NCBI GenBank assembly: GCA_037951105.1
Contig: JBAMJV010003053.1
Location: 41,455-105,454, forward strand
Source of the DNA: Echinarachnius parma
Taxonomy: Eukaryota > Echinodermata > Echinoidea > Clypeasteroida > Echinarachniidae
Reading direction: 5' to 3'
Length of the DNA stretch: 64,000 bases
The notes under the pieces were generated by a model that made no database searches, was not told the origin of the DNA, and saw only the letters and a list, made by a program, of their open reading frames with translations. Both the position numbers and the translations under genes were made by a program. This document shows positions 33,201-44,037 of this stretch, one piece after another (within the stretch, counting starts at the first letter, position 1; each line of letters opens with the position of its first letter).

Positions 33201-33766
33201 TTAAAGGACAATGCAATTCGGACAAATCGTTGTTTGTAGTATAAGAAACTATATATGATGAATAGTCTCTGAAAGTCTGAGCACAATCGGTCAAAAAATA
33301 AGAAAACTATGGCTCTTTGAAAATATCCACTTATTTCTATGAGTGACTCAAATTGGCAACGCACTCTGGCAAAGTTGTGGACTACACTAGTACTCATACG
33401 TTTTTTACCAAAAATAATCAATTTAGTTAATTTTTTTCCAAAAATATATTTACCCTTCGTTTGAGTTCAACATATGTTGTGTAGAATACATTTATACACA
33501 ATATTATATGCTTGGGGAATGGAAAAGTGTGACTATGAAGAAAACTGAACAAAAATGAGAACATTTCTGTACAAAACATATGGGGAGTAGTCCACAAACT
33601 TAGTGCGTTGACAATTTCAGTTCCCCATAGAAATAAATGGAGATCTTTAAAGAGCCATAGTTTTCTCGTTTCTTGCCCAATTATGCTCTAACTTTAAGAG
33701 AGTATTCCTCCTAATCGCTTCAAGTCTATGAAAGCAACAATTTGCATGGGTTTTTATTGTCCTTTA
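33201..33766. mobile_element. TTAA-associated inverted-repeat element, family C
   Basis: The left end TTAAAGGACAATGCAATTCGG is matched by the complement of ATTGTCCTTTA at the right. Long imperfect arms follow (GAAAACTATGGCTCTTT versus AAAGAGCCATAGTTTTC; ATTTCTATG; CAACGCACT). The right TTAA is degraded. Fold-back, non-coding. Confidence 0.75.
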
Positions 33767-34280
33767 CTTATTATCACATTGAAGCGTAATTGATTTTATT
33801 GAAATGTCATTCTTTGTTTTCATTAATAAGATGCAATGATAAAAATCACCCAACGTAATTGTTTATATCGCTCTAATAGGCTAAGCAAATGTTTAAATGT
33901 ATATCACCAGAAGTTAATAATTTATCAATACAAAAGAGCTGAAGAAAGAAGTATGAAGGATCAAATTACAATAAGATATGTTTATTCGAATGATAGTATA
34001 GTTGGATGATATGTACACAATTATTTAATAAGCAATCGGATTTGTAAGGCTCGGAGATCAATGTTAGTTATGTCCCCAACAATACATTCCATTATTGCTG
34101 TACTCGCTACTATTCGTTGTATGGAAGTTAAGGATTAGGTAGATGGACAAAAGCATTATCATTATAATGACTGTATCCAATCCAATTGCAATCTAATAGT
34201 TTATTATTTATTTCTTTATTTCGTATTCTGCTCGCACCGTATTATGATTACATATAATTATGTTGATAAACGTTATCACA
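33767..34280. other. Intron, nothing recognised
   Basis: AT-rich. No gene, array or inverted repeat identified. Confidence 0.5.
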
Positions 34281-34282
34281 TA

Positions 34283-34908
34283 CACTGGGCCCAAAAAGAA
34301 ACTTATAATTTTTCACATGATCATAACTTAAAATCCTGTCCATCAAAATCAACCAAAATGACACACCGGATTACTTAAATATTCTACTCTAAACACATAT
34401 CAGTTGCCAAGCAGTTGCCCAACTGACACAACCGCAAAAAGCACTGACATGGAACAGCTTCCGGGACCACATGTCACAGTATAAGTTAATACACACACTC
34501 AGAGCAGCTCTACAGGAAGAGAGGAACACTCTCTCCAAGCCTGTATCAGAAACCTGGTGGACATCACGCGTAGGATATGCACTGAATGATTCCAATCACA
34601 TGGTGGACACACCCACTATTGATTTCTGTGTTTGGGTAACTGACATTACCTTCATTTCAATTTGTTTTGACTTCTTCATCTGCCTTAAACTCTGTTGCCG
34701 AAATGTCCAGACTGTGACATGTGATACAGCTGACGGTTCCATGCCAGTTCATTTTTCAGTTATGTCAGTAAGGTAACCGTTTGGATATTGACATGTCATC
34801 GGAGTAGGGTATTTAAGCAATCCCGTGTGTCATTTTGGTTAATTTTGATGGACAGATTTTCAAAATATGTACATGTGAAAAAGTATAAGTTTCTTTTTGG
34901 GCCCAGTG
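34283..34908 (+). mobile_element. Tc1/mariner-like element with transposase remnant
   Basis: The ends CACTGGGCCCAAAAAGAAAC and its complement extend inward for about 100 bp. TA flanks both sides (34,281-34,282 and 34,909-34,910). Between the arms on the + strand is a frameshifted fragment resembling a Tc1 transposase C-terminus: LRAALQEERNTLS, then IRNLVDI in a second frame, then HGGHTHY. Intact Tc1 proteins end with a similar LR..IQEEW...IRNLVDSM...GGHT.Y. The element is dead and internally deleted. Confidence 0.85.
34440..34640 (+). pseudogene. Tc1-like transposase C-terminal fragment
   Basis: Readable pieces in more than one frame (LRAALQEERNTLS; IRNLVDI; HGGHTHY) follow the order of a Tc1 transposase C-terminus. 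At least one frameshift and a stop are present. The catalytic DDE region is absent. Confidence 0.7.
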
Positions 34909-35162
34909 TATTACATTTCATGTACTTGTATACATGGATTGTGAGAAGTTTGACCAGTGGTAAATCACAGTGAGGGGGGGGGGGGGGGGGGGGCGGCACA
35001 GTTTTGTATTTTTGTTTCATTTTAGTCAAATGTTTACACTTGTTTTGTATTATTAATTGAGAGCCACATACCTCAACCCCCTCTTCCGAACCTACAACAC
35101 TCACTCATACAGTCATAAGTCATGTTATAATTATCGTTTTGACGTTTATTTCTTACTTCCAG
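34909..35162. other. Intron with poly-G run
   Basis: A G run at about 34,974-34,993 is followed by T-rich sequence leading to the acceptor CTTCCAG of the next exon. Confidence 0.6.
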
Positions 35163-35261
35163 CTCCATCGTGCAACGGTCAATCGTGCCAGAGTTCAGAG
35201 GTGTGTGTCAATAACCAGTGCCAGTGCAGCATCGGTTCAGAAGACCCCAACAGTTGCTCAG
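35163..35261 (+). CDS. Short EGF-like (Cys-rich) exon
   Basis: 99 bp, phase 1-1, acceptor TACTTCCAG, donor GTGCGA. It reads APSCNGQSCQSSEVCVNNQC and then QCSIGSEDPNSCSG. It has six cysteines in compact spacing (C-x3-C, C-x5-C, C-x4-C-x-C, C). A small EGF-like module is the best guess; the calcium signature is absent. Confidence 0.8.
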
Positions 35262-35439
35262 GTGCGACAGTATATACTCTATCATTCAGTAATCGTTAAA
35301 TAGCTGAAGCAAAGCTATCGATAACGGATATTATTACATGTTATTTTGTGTGTGTATTCGAGGCATTGTTGTGGTCCTGGAAGTGCCTGGAAGCACATAT
35401 TATCATCATTACATGTGTAACATTTGATTATTTTTGTTT
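35262..35439. other. Intron, nothing recognised
   Basis: Short AT-rich stretch without recognisable features. Confidence 0.4.
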
Positions 35440-36458
35440 AATCTCTTTATTGAATCATTATTACCAAACATTACATTGACAGTTTTTGATTTTTGGCTTG
35501 AAACATTATGTGTCTGGAGGACGCCCTCTTTTGTTAACGTCTGATTTTGAAATGAAAACAGCCTTCTAACCTAGCCATTTATATTTTTGTTCTACCGTTT
35601 AACCCTAATAACGCCGGGGGGGGGGGGGGGGGGGGTCCAGTATGCCCCCCATCCCCCTCCCCTCCGCGATTTTTTCGATCACTCGTAAACGCGTAAAGAT
35701 GACGCCCCGCCTCTTGGTGACTCTTTTCTTTCGAGTCTTGTGCATTTTTTTAAACAACATTTTTGAAAATCGGACATACAGTTACGAAGTCACGTGACCT
35801 TTTGTCTTTGCATGTCAGCCCGAAAATTTGTGTACAAAACATAACGGAAATATCAGTTTTCCTAAAAAGAGATATATCAATGGTAAGTTGGTCTTGTTTA
35901 CATTTTAGGTGCTTGTTTTGGGGGTCAAAACAGTTGAATTATAGTTATTAAGAAAATAAAACAACAAAAGCAATAAAATGCATAAGTAACAAAAACAAGG
36001 AAATACATAAGAAATTATAAAAACAATAGAAAACATAAGGAATAACCTGACTCTTCCAAATCCTTTTCTTGTAATATTATTCCAAACGGTCTAAAGAATA
36101 TAATGTAGTGAAAATCAATGGTAAATTATGAAGAATATCTGATTTATGTGTACAAATATGAATTTTATGACCTTATTTGCATAAATTAAATAGGTGAATT
36201 TTTCAAAATATTGAAATTACCATACTATTCTATATAATTTGACATGCGTGCAAATCGTGGCGATCGGCCATTTCACGGCCGAGATCTAAGGGGGGCAATA
36301 ATGCCCCCATATGGCCGTAGAAAGCCTTAAATAGCCCGGCCTTTTTAGGGTTAAGCATTATTGAATTATAACTATTAGTTTGTAATTGTAATGTACAATG
36401 TTTGGTTAATAACAAATTAGTACGACCGGGGTAGACCAAGAGTGTACTATCCCTTTAA
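35440..36458. mobile_element. Family A copy 3 (left-truncated), carrying a nested TTAA element
   Basis: Family-A sequence runs to CTACCGTTTAA, is interrupted at 35,599-36,354, and resumes GCATTATTGAATTATAAC, ending GTGTACTATCCCTTTAA. The left terminal repeat was not found. Confidence 0.75.
35599..36354. mobile_element. TTAA-flanked inverted-repeat element, family F copy 1 (piggyBac-like ends)
   Basis: The left end CCCTAATAACGCCGGGG and the right end (complement CCCTAAAAAGGCCGGGC) are preceded and followed by TTAA (35,599-35,602 and 36,351-36,354). Ends beginning CCC with a TTAA duplication are typical of non-autonomous piggyBac elements. It sits exactly inside family-A copy 3. No coding capacity. 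Confidence 0.82.
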
Positions 36459-37378
36459 ACTTAGATGTAAAGGTACCATGTAATGCAAATACATGTTGAC
36501 TTCTATTTATTTGTATTAGTGTATACATCAAATATTTTAAAACTGTTTTACCTAAATATGTGTTGTTAATTTATAAACATGTTTGCAATTATTTTGTTCA
36601 TCTTGCTAAGCCCCACCTGTTAAAAAACCTCTCCAGAGTGAAAATCTGCTTGTGACCTCATCTGTCACTCACAACTTAATTATTTATAAGATGAACAATG
36701 CACCTTCGCCTAGGATGAGCGACTGCTCATAATAGTATCACATCTTTGAATACAATACATACCAGTTCACATACTTTCAAATTCAATAGCAGTTGCTATG
36801 TCAGAAAACCACAACCATCATGAGGAAAATAAAAGCACTGATAAGCTATTGACATAATATTTTAAAATAGATTTAGACAAGTGTCAGTTGTTCTCTTTGC
36901 ATAATTGGCACTGACAGTGTCATATTATTCATGAATAAATATCTTCATTTAGTTTCGGAGCGCACAGGGTCTATAGAGATTATTAAAAAAACCCGTAGTA
37001 GACGAGTTCGGCGATTAGGTGTACTAAGCAAACATCCCAGCATGCAATGTGATGGAAGAACTGCGAAGGCACGTATTGTCGGATTCGGTTCAGTTTAACT
37101 TTTGTAATATAAGATTACTACTTCAATATAATATATATCCTATAGATTAACACTTTATGGATGTATTCATTTATCACAGTTAACAGAGGGTACCTTTCAG
37201 TTAAAAACTTGGTCATTCGAGGGGCCTTGATCTTAACAAACATCACAGTATAGAACAAAGTACCAACAAACCAAATTCAGTTAAAACAAGGTACAATCTG
37301 GCACAAGTCTTATATCCCTAAGTTTATTTCTTATCCTTCGGGTTTGTGTCGGGTTCATAATAGCTCCTGACCATCACG
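36459..37378. other. Intron, nothing recognised
   Basis: About 900 bp of AT-rich intron. No gene, tandem array or inverted repeat was identified. Confidence 0.5.
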
Positions 37379-38060
37379 ATCAAAGGCCGGCTATTTGAAA
37401 ATAGCCCTAAAAAGCCCTAAAAAGCCCTAACAAAAACCTTAAAAAGCCCTAAAAAGCCCTAAAATATCCCTAAAAAGGCCGGGCTATTTGAGGTCTTTCT
37501 ACGGCCGGGGGGGGGGGGGGGGGGGAGGGGGGAGGGGGGGGGGGGGGTGGGGGGGGGGGGCTAAGATCTCGGCCTTAAAAGGGCCGATCGCCGCGACAAT
37601 TTGCACGCATGTCAAGTAAAGTGTATAGAATAATACTACGGTAACAAGGTCATGCAATTCATATTTTTACCCATAAATCATATTATATTCCTCATAGTTA
37701 AACATTGGTTTTTACTACATTATATTCTTTAGACCATTTGGAATAATAATGCAACAAGAACATTTGGAAGAGCCAGGTTATTCATTATGTTTTCTATTGT
37801 TTTGTTAATTTTGTATGTATTTCTATGTTTGTTTCTTCTTATGTATTTTATTGTTTTTGTTGTTTTATTTTATTTTTAAATATAATTCAACTATTATGAC
37901 CCCAAAACAAACAGACAAAATGTAAACAAGACCAAATAATCAATGATATATATTCTCTTTTTAGGAAAACTGATATTTCCATATGTTTTGTACAAAAATC
38001 ACGAAAATTAGCGATTTTCCGGCTGACATGCCCCCCCCCCCCCCCGGCCTTATTAGGGTT
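37379..38060. mobile_element. Family F copy 2, inverted, with poly-G and expanded left end
   Basis: The right end GGCCTTATTAGGGTTAA and the left CCCTAAAAAGGCCGGGCTATT match copy 1 in reverse orientation. The left terminus is preceded by a local expansion of CCCTAAAAAG units (37,400-37,470), so its TTAA is lost. Long G and C runs lie just inside each end. Confidence 0.75.
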
Positions 38061-38084
38061 AAAGGGGTTTTAGGGTATTACTTT

Positions 38085-38150
38085 TAGCTCAGTTGGTAAA
38101 GCACCGGTCTATAGCAATCAGTAAGTCTTGTGTTTGAATGCCGGGGGAAC
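38085..38150 (+). pseudogene. tRNA-like sequence (SINE head or tRNA pseudogene)
   Basis: TAGCTCAGTTGGTAAAGCAC matches the tRNA A box and D loop. GTGTTTGAATGCC, 35 bp later, is a degenerate B box (GGTTCGAATCC in functional tRNAs). The acceptor stem cannot be paired convincingly, so a functional tRNA is unlikely. Confidence 0.65.
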
Positions 38151-38168
38151 CCAATTGTCTTTAATATA

Positions 38169-38975
38169 GGTTTTCCCGGTCAAATTCATCAAAACAGCAG
38201 CCAAACTGATGATTCGATCATTCAATTAGAGCGATTTTTTTCAAGTGCTGTTCGCTATATTCATTTTCACTTTAAGAGCATTCAAATTCGTTAATAGGCA
38301 TTTGATTTTTACCCCGACCTGTTCATTCAAATGAGCTTTTTCATGGTTCAAATTAACACTGCACAATCGTCATTCAATTTCGCGCTGGTATAGAAGAGCA
38401 ACAAATCTGTACCTCAATCAACATTCAAATTAGTTTATAGGCACCCGATTTCGCACATTAAGCATTCTAATTGGTTTGGTATATAAATATTCCTTTTTTA
38501 TATCATTTTTGCATTTGTTCTCAATTTGTATTTATCCATTGTGATGTTTCACACACTACTGTGCTAATTCAAAGACATATATTCCCCAAAAGCGTGATAT
38601 GTGCATGTGAATCACAGTGATTTTCATAATGAATTACAATCTCATTAATTTCAACAGTTTTTATTTGAATACATGCTTATACATGTATATCTAATCTTCA
38701 TACAAAAGCTTGCCTATTGACGAATTTGAATGCCCGAATGCCCACGACAATTTGTTTTGCTCTAAATTGGATGCTCTCTAAGCGACGATTTAAATTGGAT
38801 GCTCCTTTTTAATTTTATTTTGGCCGGAATTTACAAGCGCGTGCGTTAAAAGTTAAATTGAATGACCATTTTAATAAAACAAATGATGATCTCAATCACC
38901 AGTAAATTTCGTGCTAAATTGAATGATCGAATCGTTAGTTTGGCTGCTGTTTTTACGAATTTGACCGGGAAAACC
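38169..38975. mobile_element. TA-flanked element with long terminal inverted repeats
   Basis: GGTTTTCCCGGTCAAATTC and the complement of GAATTTGACCGGGAAAACC form the ends. Pairing continues through AACAGCAGCCAAACT and GATTCGATCATTCAATT for about 60 bp. TATA flanks both ends, consistent with a TA duplication. 807 bp, non-coding. Confidence 0.88.
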
Positions 38976-39140
38976 TATAATTTTCTTTAACATTGCAAAC
39001 AAATAGAAACATATTTACTTTACTAGTCACAGGTTGAACCTATAAACCTAGGAATAACAAAGCCTTCATCCGATATAACGAATAGTGTACTCTCCGATTT
39101 GTTTTGATTTTAAATTATTATTTTTAAATCCAATCCGGAC

Positions 39141-39661
39141 TTAAAGGGGTAGTTCAGTTTTAGTACAGAGGGCGCTGCACGAAATATTTTTTTGGTGAGG
39201 TAATAAAAAAACTGAGTATAACATTTGAAAGAACATACAATTTTGATGGCAGAATAAACTTTATTTGATCAAAATCGGTTCAGAAACGCTTGAAATATCA
39301 TTAAATATATCCGATCGGAATAAATCTTTATATATTTTTTTGTTTAAATAAAAAAATGCTTGCACTTTTTCAAAAATGTTCAAAAGAGGTTTTTAAATAG
39401 TTGTTGATGATCTCTCTATTTAATCATTATTTCGACAAAACATCTCATGCATAATTTTGTATGTAAAATGGCTGAAACCAATGCTTTTTTAGAGAGCGCC
39501 CTCTTGTGTTTCAATGGCTATTTTTTAATGATAACAGGCTTTTTACTTAGTCGTTTGTTATTTTCTATACCCGGTGGAGTTATAACTATTAGTTTGTGAT
39601 GTTATTGTGCCGGTTTTGGTTATTACGGCTCAGCCTTACCAAAACTGTACTACCCCTTTAA
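39141..39661. mobile_element. TTAA-flanked element, family A copy 4
   Basis: Starts TTAAAGGGGTAGTTCAGTTTT and ends AAAACTGTACTACCCCTTTAA, so both TTAA sites are intact. Internal landmarks are AGAGGGCGCTGCACGAAATA and GAGAGCGCCCTCTTGTG. The most complete family-A copy. Confidence 0.9.
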
Positions 39662-39821
39662 ATTAGTAAGAAAGCTCAATAATGCAAAATTACCCACCTT
39701 TTGTATAATGCGATCCGTCTTTTTCAAAAATAGTTTCCGTCTTACCATCTTATCTTACCAAGCTAAGTTCTATGCTTGTATAAATTATAAACCAAAATCC
39801 ACCTTTTCATGAAACTTCTAG

Positions 39822-39941
39822 ATCCCTGTTCCGCCTTACCTTGTGACTTTCCGTCTGAGAGATGCATCAGCATTGCCAACGGGATTCATTCATGCGACTG
39901 CAGACCAGGCTGGATTCGGAACGTAGACAATATTTGCAAAA
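39822..39941 (+). CDS. EGF-like exon before the SEA domain
   Basis: 120 bp, phase 1-1, acceptor ACTTCTAG, donor GTGAGC. It reads DPCSALPCDFPSERCISIAN and then GIHSCDCRPGWIRNVDNIC. It has six cysteines and ends in a typical C-x-C-x-x-GW pattern. It is followed within 20 bp by a long CA repeat; reading through that repeat is an artefact. Confidence 0.92.
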
Positions 39942-39960
39942 GTGAGCTTATAACAAACAA

Positions 39961-40149
<189 letters not shown>

Positions 40150-40534
40150 GTGGTGTAGCGCCGGTGGGCATACGGCGCACGTGACCCCGAATAAGGTAAT
40201 AGAAACAATTTACAATTTAAAGAAATGCCCAGAGTGTTTACCAAAAGATTCGTATTACCGTCATCCCCAGGCCTCCCCCGCCTTAGTCCGACTATACACT
40301 ATGCAATATACATACATACCAGTTGTGTAGTTGGGGGGGGGGGGGCATGTTCCCCAAATGTTGCCAAAACAATACAAGAAATCATCAGGGTAAAAAAAGG
40401 GACACAATAAATACAAACAAAGCTCCCAATAAAAGCGGAAAAAGGGATGACTATATGAAATGTGTGTTTGTTTCAAATAGAGGTTATGCATGTATTCTTT
40501 AATTCAAGAACATATTATCCTCTTGTTCTCCTAG
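40150..40534. other. Intron with poly-G
   Basis: A possible remnant of the GTAGCGCC-type hairpin family (GTGGTGTAGCGCCGG at about 40,149) and a poly-G run near 40,340. Nothing else recognised. Confidence 0.4.
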
Positions 40535-40665
40535 AATTCAAACAGGACATCATCATTAGCTTTCGAGTCTTAGAAATCAACAAAGATGTAGTCACTTACG
40601 TATCTGAGTATGCTAACGAAGAGAGTGCAGAGTTTCTTCAACTTGGCGACATGATGGAGGCTACG
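40535..40665 (+). CDS. SEA-type domain, first exon
   Basis: 131 bp entering in phase 1 and leaving in phase 0; acceptor TCTCCTAG, donor GTAGAA. It reads KFKQDIIISFRVLEINKDVV and then TYVSEYANEESAEFLQLGDM, continuing MEAT. A SEA domain begins with a beta-strand and a helix ending in a similar (S-x-x-F-x-x-L) pattern. The phase-0 exit matches the next exon exactly. Confidence 0.75.
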
Positions 40666-40725
40666 GTAGAACATAATAACTTGTATTGTCGTGTTTCCAC
40701 ATTTTGAATTATATACATGTAATAT
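40666..40725. other. Start of the 9.7-kb SEA intron
   Basis: GTAGAA donor followed by AT-rich sequence. Confidence 0.5.
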
Positions 40726-41284
40726 ACAGGGCGTATCAAAAAAAGCGTTACACTTTTAAAAAATCTGTCAAAATTACATTAAAAAATATTTTGAAGATTT
40801 TTTCATGTCGATAGATGCCCAATGGTCTCATCTATCAAGTGCCACTAACAAAGCAAATTTTCATTCACGCTTGGGCGAACACTGACTGTTTTTGTCCAGA
40901 GTGTGAAAAATGACTTGCGCCAAATTGAAAGAAGAGGGACAATTAAACCAGCATTCCGAATAAGTACTCCCATTCAAATAAATTTCTCTTTGCCAGATAA
41001 TAATATATATAGTTATTTATTTATTTATTTATTTATATAAATATATATATATATACTTTTTCGTTTTTTTTTGGGGGGGGGGGGGGGGAGGGGGAGGGGT
41101 GGGTGGGGAAATCTTTGTTTAGTACCGTACATGGGATCACACCTTGTTTTTTAATTCAAATTTTGGTTAGTTTAACTATGCGATCAATGACAATTAGTTA
41201 ATTATTAATAAAGGGTAATTGTTCGTGGTTGTAGTAGGGGAGGGGGGGGGGGGGGGGTCCCATGGACCCAAACGGTATATTTTT
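40726..41284. mobile_element. Possible single end of a mariner-like element, then simple repeats
   Basis: ACAGGGCGTATCAAAAAAAG resembles the end of mariner-type elements (CAGGGTGTCCCAAAAA). No matching second end was found. Downstream are (TTTA)n and (TA)n near 41,010-41,060 and poly-G at 41,070-41,100 and 41,240-41,257. Confidence 0.4.
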
Positions 41285-41650
41285 TAAAGTTTCATTTTGG
41301 TAAACCTGATGTGTCTAGTTAAAGAATTTTGATGTTTCCAAGACCAAATCGTGCCCAATGGATGTGTTTGGCGGCCATCTTGGACACCATGTTGGATTTC
41401 AATGGAAAAAAGTGAAAACTATTTAAATGTTGAATAACGGGACATAAAAAGAACATTGAACATGTATTGAGGGATAGCTGGTAACGAAGGACTATTTTGA
41501 AATAATATTACAATTATTAAACTAATTTAAGTACGTAATTTGGTGATGATCGTGGTGGCCATCTTGGATTTTGAAAAAAAAAGACGATTTTCAAATAATG
41601 TATATCTCTTGGAATATATCTAATATGAAAGGAACCTAGATCAAATCCCA
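41285..41650 (+). repeat. Left arm of a widely spaced inverted repeat (GGCCATCTTGGA family)
   Basis: GGTAAACCTGATGTGTCTAG, CCAAGACCAAATCGTGCCC, ATGTTGAATAACGGG and TCGTGGTGGCCATCTTGGAT all reappear in the same order on the opposite strand at about 48,895-49,245. The arms are about 350 bp and imperfect. Confidence 0.8.
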
Positions 41651-41829
41651 ATAAAATTATATCGCCATAGCTGCACTCTACATATAATTAAACTAATTTG
41701 AGTACGAAATTAGTATTGATTCGGCAACTGATTAGGCAAAACTTACACTTCGTTGCGGAGGCATAACAAGTAAACACATGCAAGGAACCTAGATCAAATC
41801 CCAATCTATCGCCATAGCTGCACTCTACA
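41630..41829 (+). repeat. 50-bp direct repeat
   Basis: AGGAACCTAGATCAAATCCC and ATCGCCATAGCTGCACTCTA occur at 41,630-41,683 and again at 41,782-41,830 with a small deletion. Confidence 0.7.
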
Positions 41830-41908
41830 TCTGAACATCGGAACTTGGGTTGTAACGTTCCTCAGGGGTCCGTCCTGGGACCTATCCTATTCACCATGTA
41901 CAGCTTCT
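41830..41908 (+). pseudogene. CR1-like reverse transcriptase, 5' piece
   Basis: Reads SEHRNLGCNVPQGSVLGPIL and then FTMYSF followed by a stop. PQGSVLGP(I/L)LFT-x-Y is the conserved block preceding the catalytic YADD in CR1/Jockey enzymes. The expected continuation is found 5.1 kb downstream at 47,002. The element is truncated 5' of this block. Confidence 0.85.
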
Positions 41909-41910
41909 AG

Positions 41911-42379
41911 CTGTTGTTATTACCGTATGTTGTCGCGTTACCCGAAAATAAAGAAAACACTTCTTCCAAGCGATTTTTGTTCGGCCTAAGTGTTTTGAAG
42001 TATTCAAAACTTTGCTTTAGATGGGCTAAATATAAAAGGGCGGCATCAGATGTTGATAGAGCCTGTGGTTGTATATCAATAGTACACAATACTGGGCGGG
42101 GGGCGCGTGGGTAGGCGTGTATTATTCCGAAGGAAGTAAAAGTTATATTGTCTGTTCCACATAAATCCAAACACAAAAGACTCGATCTTTTGATGCGCTA
42201 CTTTGAAGCGTGTGTTCGTGAGAAAGAAATTATAAAACAGACTGAAACGTAAGAGTGGTTTGTATGCTTGTTGGTAGTTTGTACCCAAAACTAAATATTG
42301 GGTCTTCAACAGCAGTTCAAAGACGCTGTCATAAAAAGTGTTTTTGCGCAGCTTTACTTCAAAGCACTTTTTCACATTC
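41911..42379. other. Insert sequence upstream of the young LINE
   Basis: Unrecognised sequence that received the LINE insertion at 42,380. It ends in the 14-bp LINE target sequence ACTTTTTCACATTC. Confidence 0.5.
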
Positions 42380-42978
42380 ATATATATGCTTTATTATTAC
42401 AACAAAAAAGGGAAGAATGTAAAAGCTATACAAAATGGAAAAGGTTTTTTGATATTGATGAATCCATATGGCAGAAGTATTGTGCTCTTGCATTTAATTG
42501 TTCTATTGATGTTAATTTACGTTGGTTTCAATTTACAATATTACATAGAATTTTGTTTACAAACGACATATTGTTTAAATTGAACATGGTTGAAACTGAA
42601 TTATGTTCCTTTTGTAATGCTCATACTGAAACAATTACTCATTTATTTTGTGATTGTCAATTTGTTAAAATTATATGGGCAAAACTAGAAAGATGGATTA
42701 ACATAAGTGCTGGTTGTAACATACATTTTACAAATGAAAATATATTGTTTGGATTAAGAGGTTTAAATAATAGAGCAATAAACTGTTTATTGTTCGTTAG
42801 TAAGCAAATAATATTTCGAAGTAAACTAGTGAATAAAATACCTGTATTTTCTCAGTTTAAATCAGCTTCAATTTCATATTATAAAAATGAAAAATATATA
42901 TTTAGTTTGAAAGGTCATGGTAAATACTTTGATAAAAAATGGTTTTCCTTGAGAAGTATGTTTTCTGATATTGTTTAA
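42380..42978 (+). pseudogene. LINE ORF2 C-terminus (zf-RVT region)
   Basis: An open frame of about 199 codons to TAA. It contains the pattern LCSFC...ETITHLF-x-C...W characteristic of the reverse transcriptase zinc-binding region, followed by a less conserved tail. The reverse transcriptase and endonuclease domains are missing. The open frame extends upstream to 42,298, but that part lies outside the target duplication and is fortuitous. Confidence 0.85.
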
Positions 42979-43134
42979 TTAGTTATATTTATACAAAGAA
43001 ATTATACGACGGTTCATTTATGGTTCATTTATTGTTATTGTTATGATATGCTTGTAAATGTCATGCTATGTTTAATTTTGTTTTACTTATACCAATAAAT
43101 GCCCTGTGGAGGGGAAAAAAAAAAAAAAAAAAAA
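42380..43134 (+). mobile_element. 5'-truncated LINE (L1/Tx1-like) with target duplication and poly-A
   Basis: A poly-A tail of about 20 A's (43,115-43,134) is followed by ACTTTTTCACATTC, which also occurs at 42,366-42,379. This 14-bp target duplication defines the insert. The coding part carries a zinc-knuckle-like CSFCNAHTETITHLFCDC motif and then IIWAKLERWI, the C-terminal zf-RVT region of L1/Tx1-like elements. The 3' UTR contains CCAATAAATGCCCTGTGGA. The short A tail and perfect duplication suggest a young insertion. Confidence 0.9.
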
Positions 43135-43295
43135 CTTTTTCACATTCTGAAAAAGACAAATAAACCCTTAGCAAAATAAGAAAATAAATCGCATGCAGAG
43201 GATACAGATGAGAAATAATACTATACTGCAATTCTATGAATCAGTATTAAGTAAAATACATAATAATATTACTTATAGAGATTGCATAATTATAA

Positions 43296-44035
43296 TCAGG
43301 ATCGTCATCATCGTTATCATCATCGTCATCATCAACATAGTAATCATCATCTGTACCATTTTAACCAAACATAATCGTCATCAATATCATCATCACGATA
43401 ATTATCATCATCATCATCATCGTCATCAATATCATATCATCACGATAATTATTATCATCGTCATCATCATCATCACAATAGTTAATATAATCGTCATCAT
43501 CATCATCATCGTCATCAATATCATATTACAATAATTATTATCATCATCATCATCATCATCACAATAATTATTATCATCGTCATCATCATCATGATCATCA
43601 TCGTCATCAATATCATATCATCACAATAATTATTATCATCGTCATCAATATCATATCGTCACGATAATTACTATCATCGTCATCATCATCATCGTCATCA
43701 ATATCATATCATCACGATAATTATTATCATCGTCATCATCACAATAATTATTATCATCGTCATCATCATCATCATCATCATCGTCATCAATATCATATCA
43801 TCACGATAATTATTATCATCGTCATCATCATCACAATAATTATATTCATCGTCATCATCATCATCATCGTTATCAATATCATATCATCACAATAATTATT
43901 ATCATCGTCATCATCATCATCATCATCGTCATCAATATCATATCATCACGATAATTATTATCATCCTCATCATCATCCCCTCATCATCATCACAATAATT
44001 ATTATCATCGTCATCATCATCATCATCGTCATCAA
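43296..44035. repeat. (ATC)n microsatellite, left part
   Basis: Imperfect ATC repeat with a recurring longer unit containing CAATATCATATCATCAC and GATAATTATTATCATCGTC. It is interrupted by the fold-back element and resumes at 46,168-46,215. Confidence 0.95.
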
Positions 44036-44037
44036 TA

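Noticed and set aside
38085-38150. Functional tRNA gene
   Set aside because: The B box is degenerate and the acceptor stem does not pair.
42298-42379. Upstream extension of the LINE open frame
   Set aside because: It lies outside the 14-bp target duplication, so it is host DNA that happens to be open.
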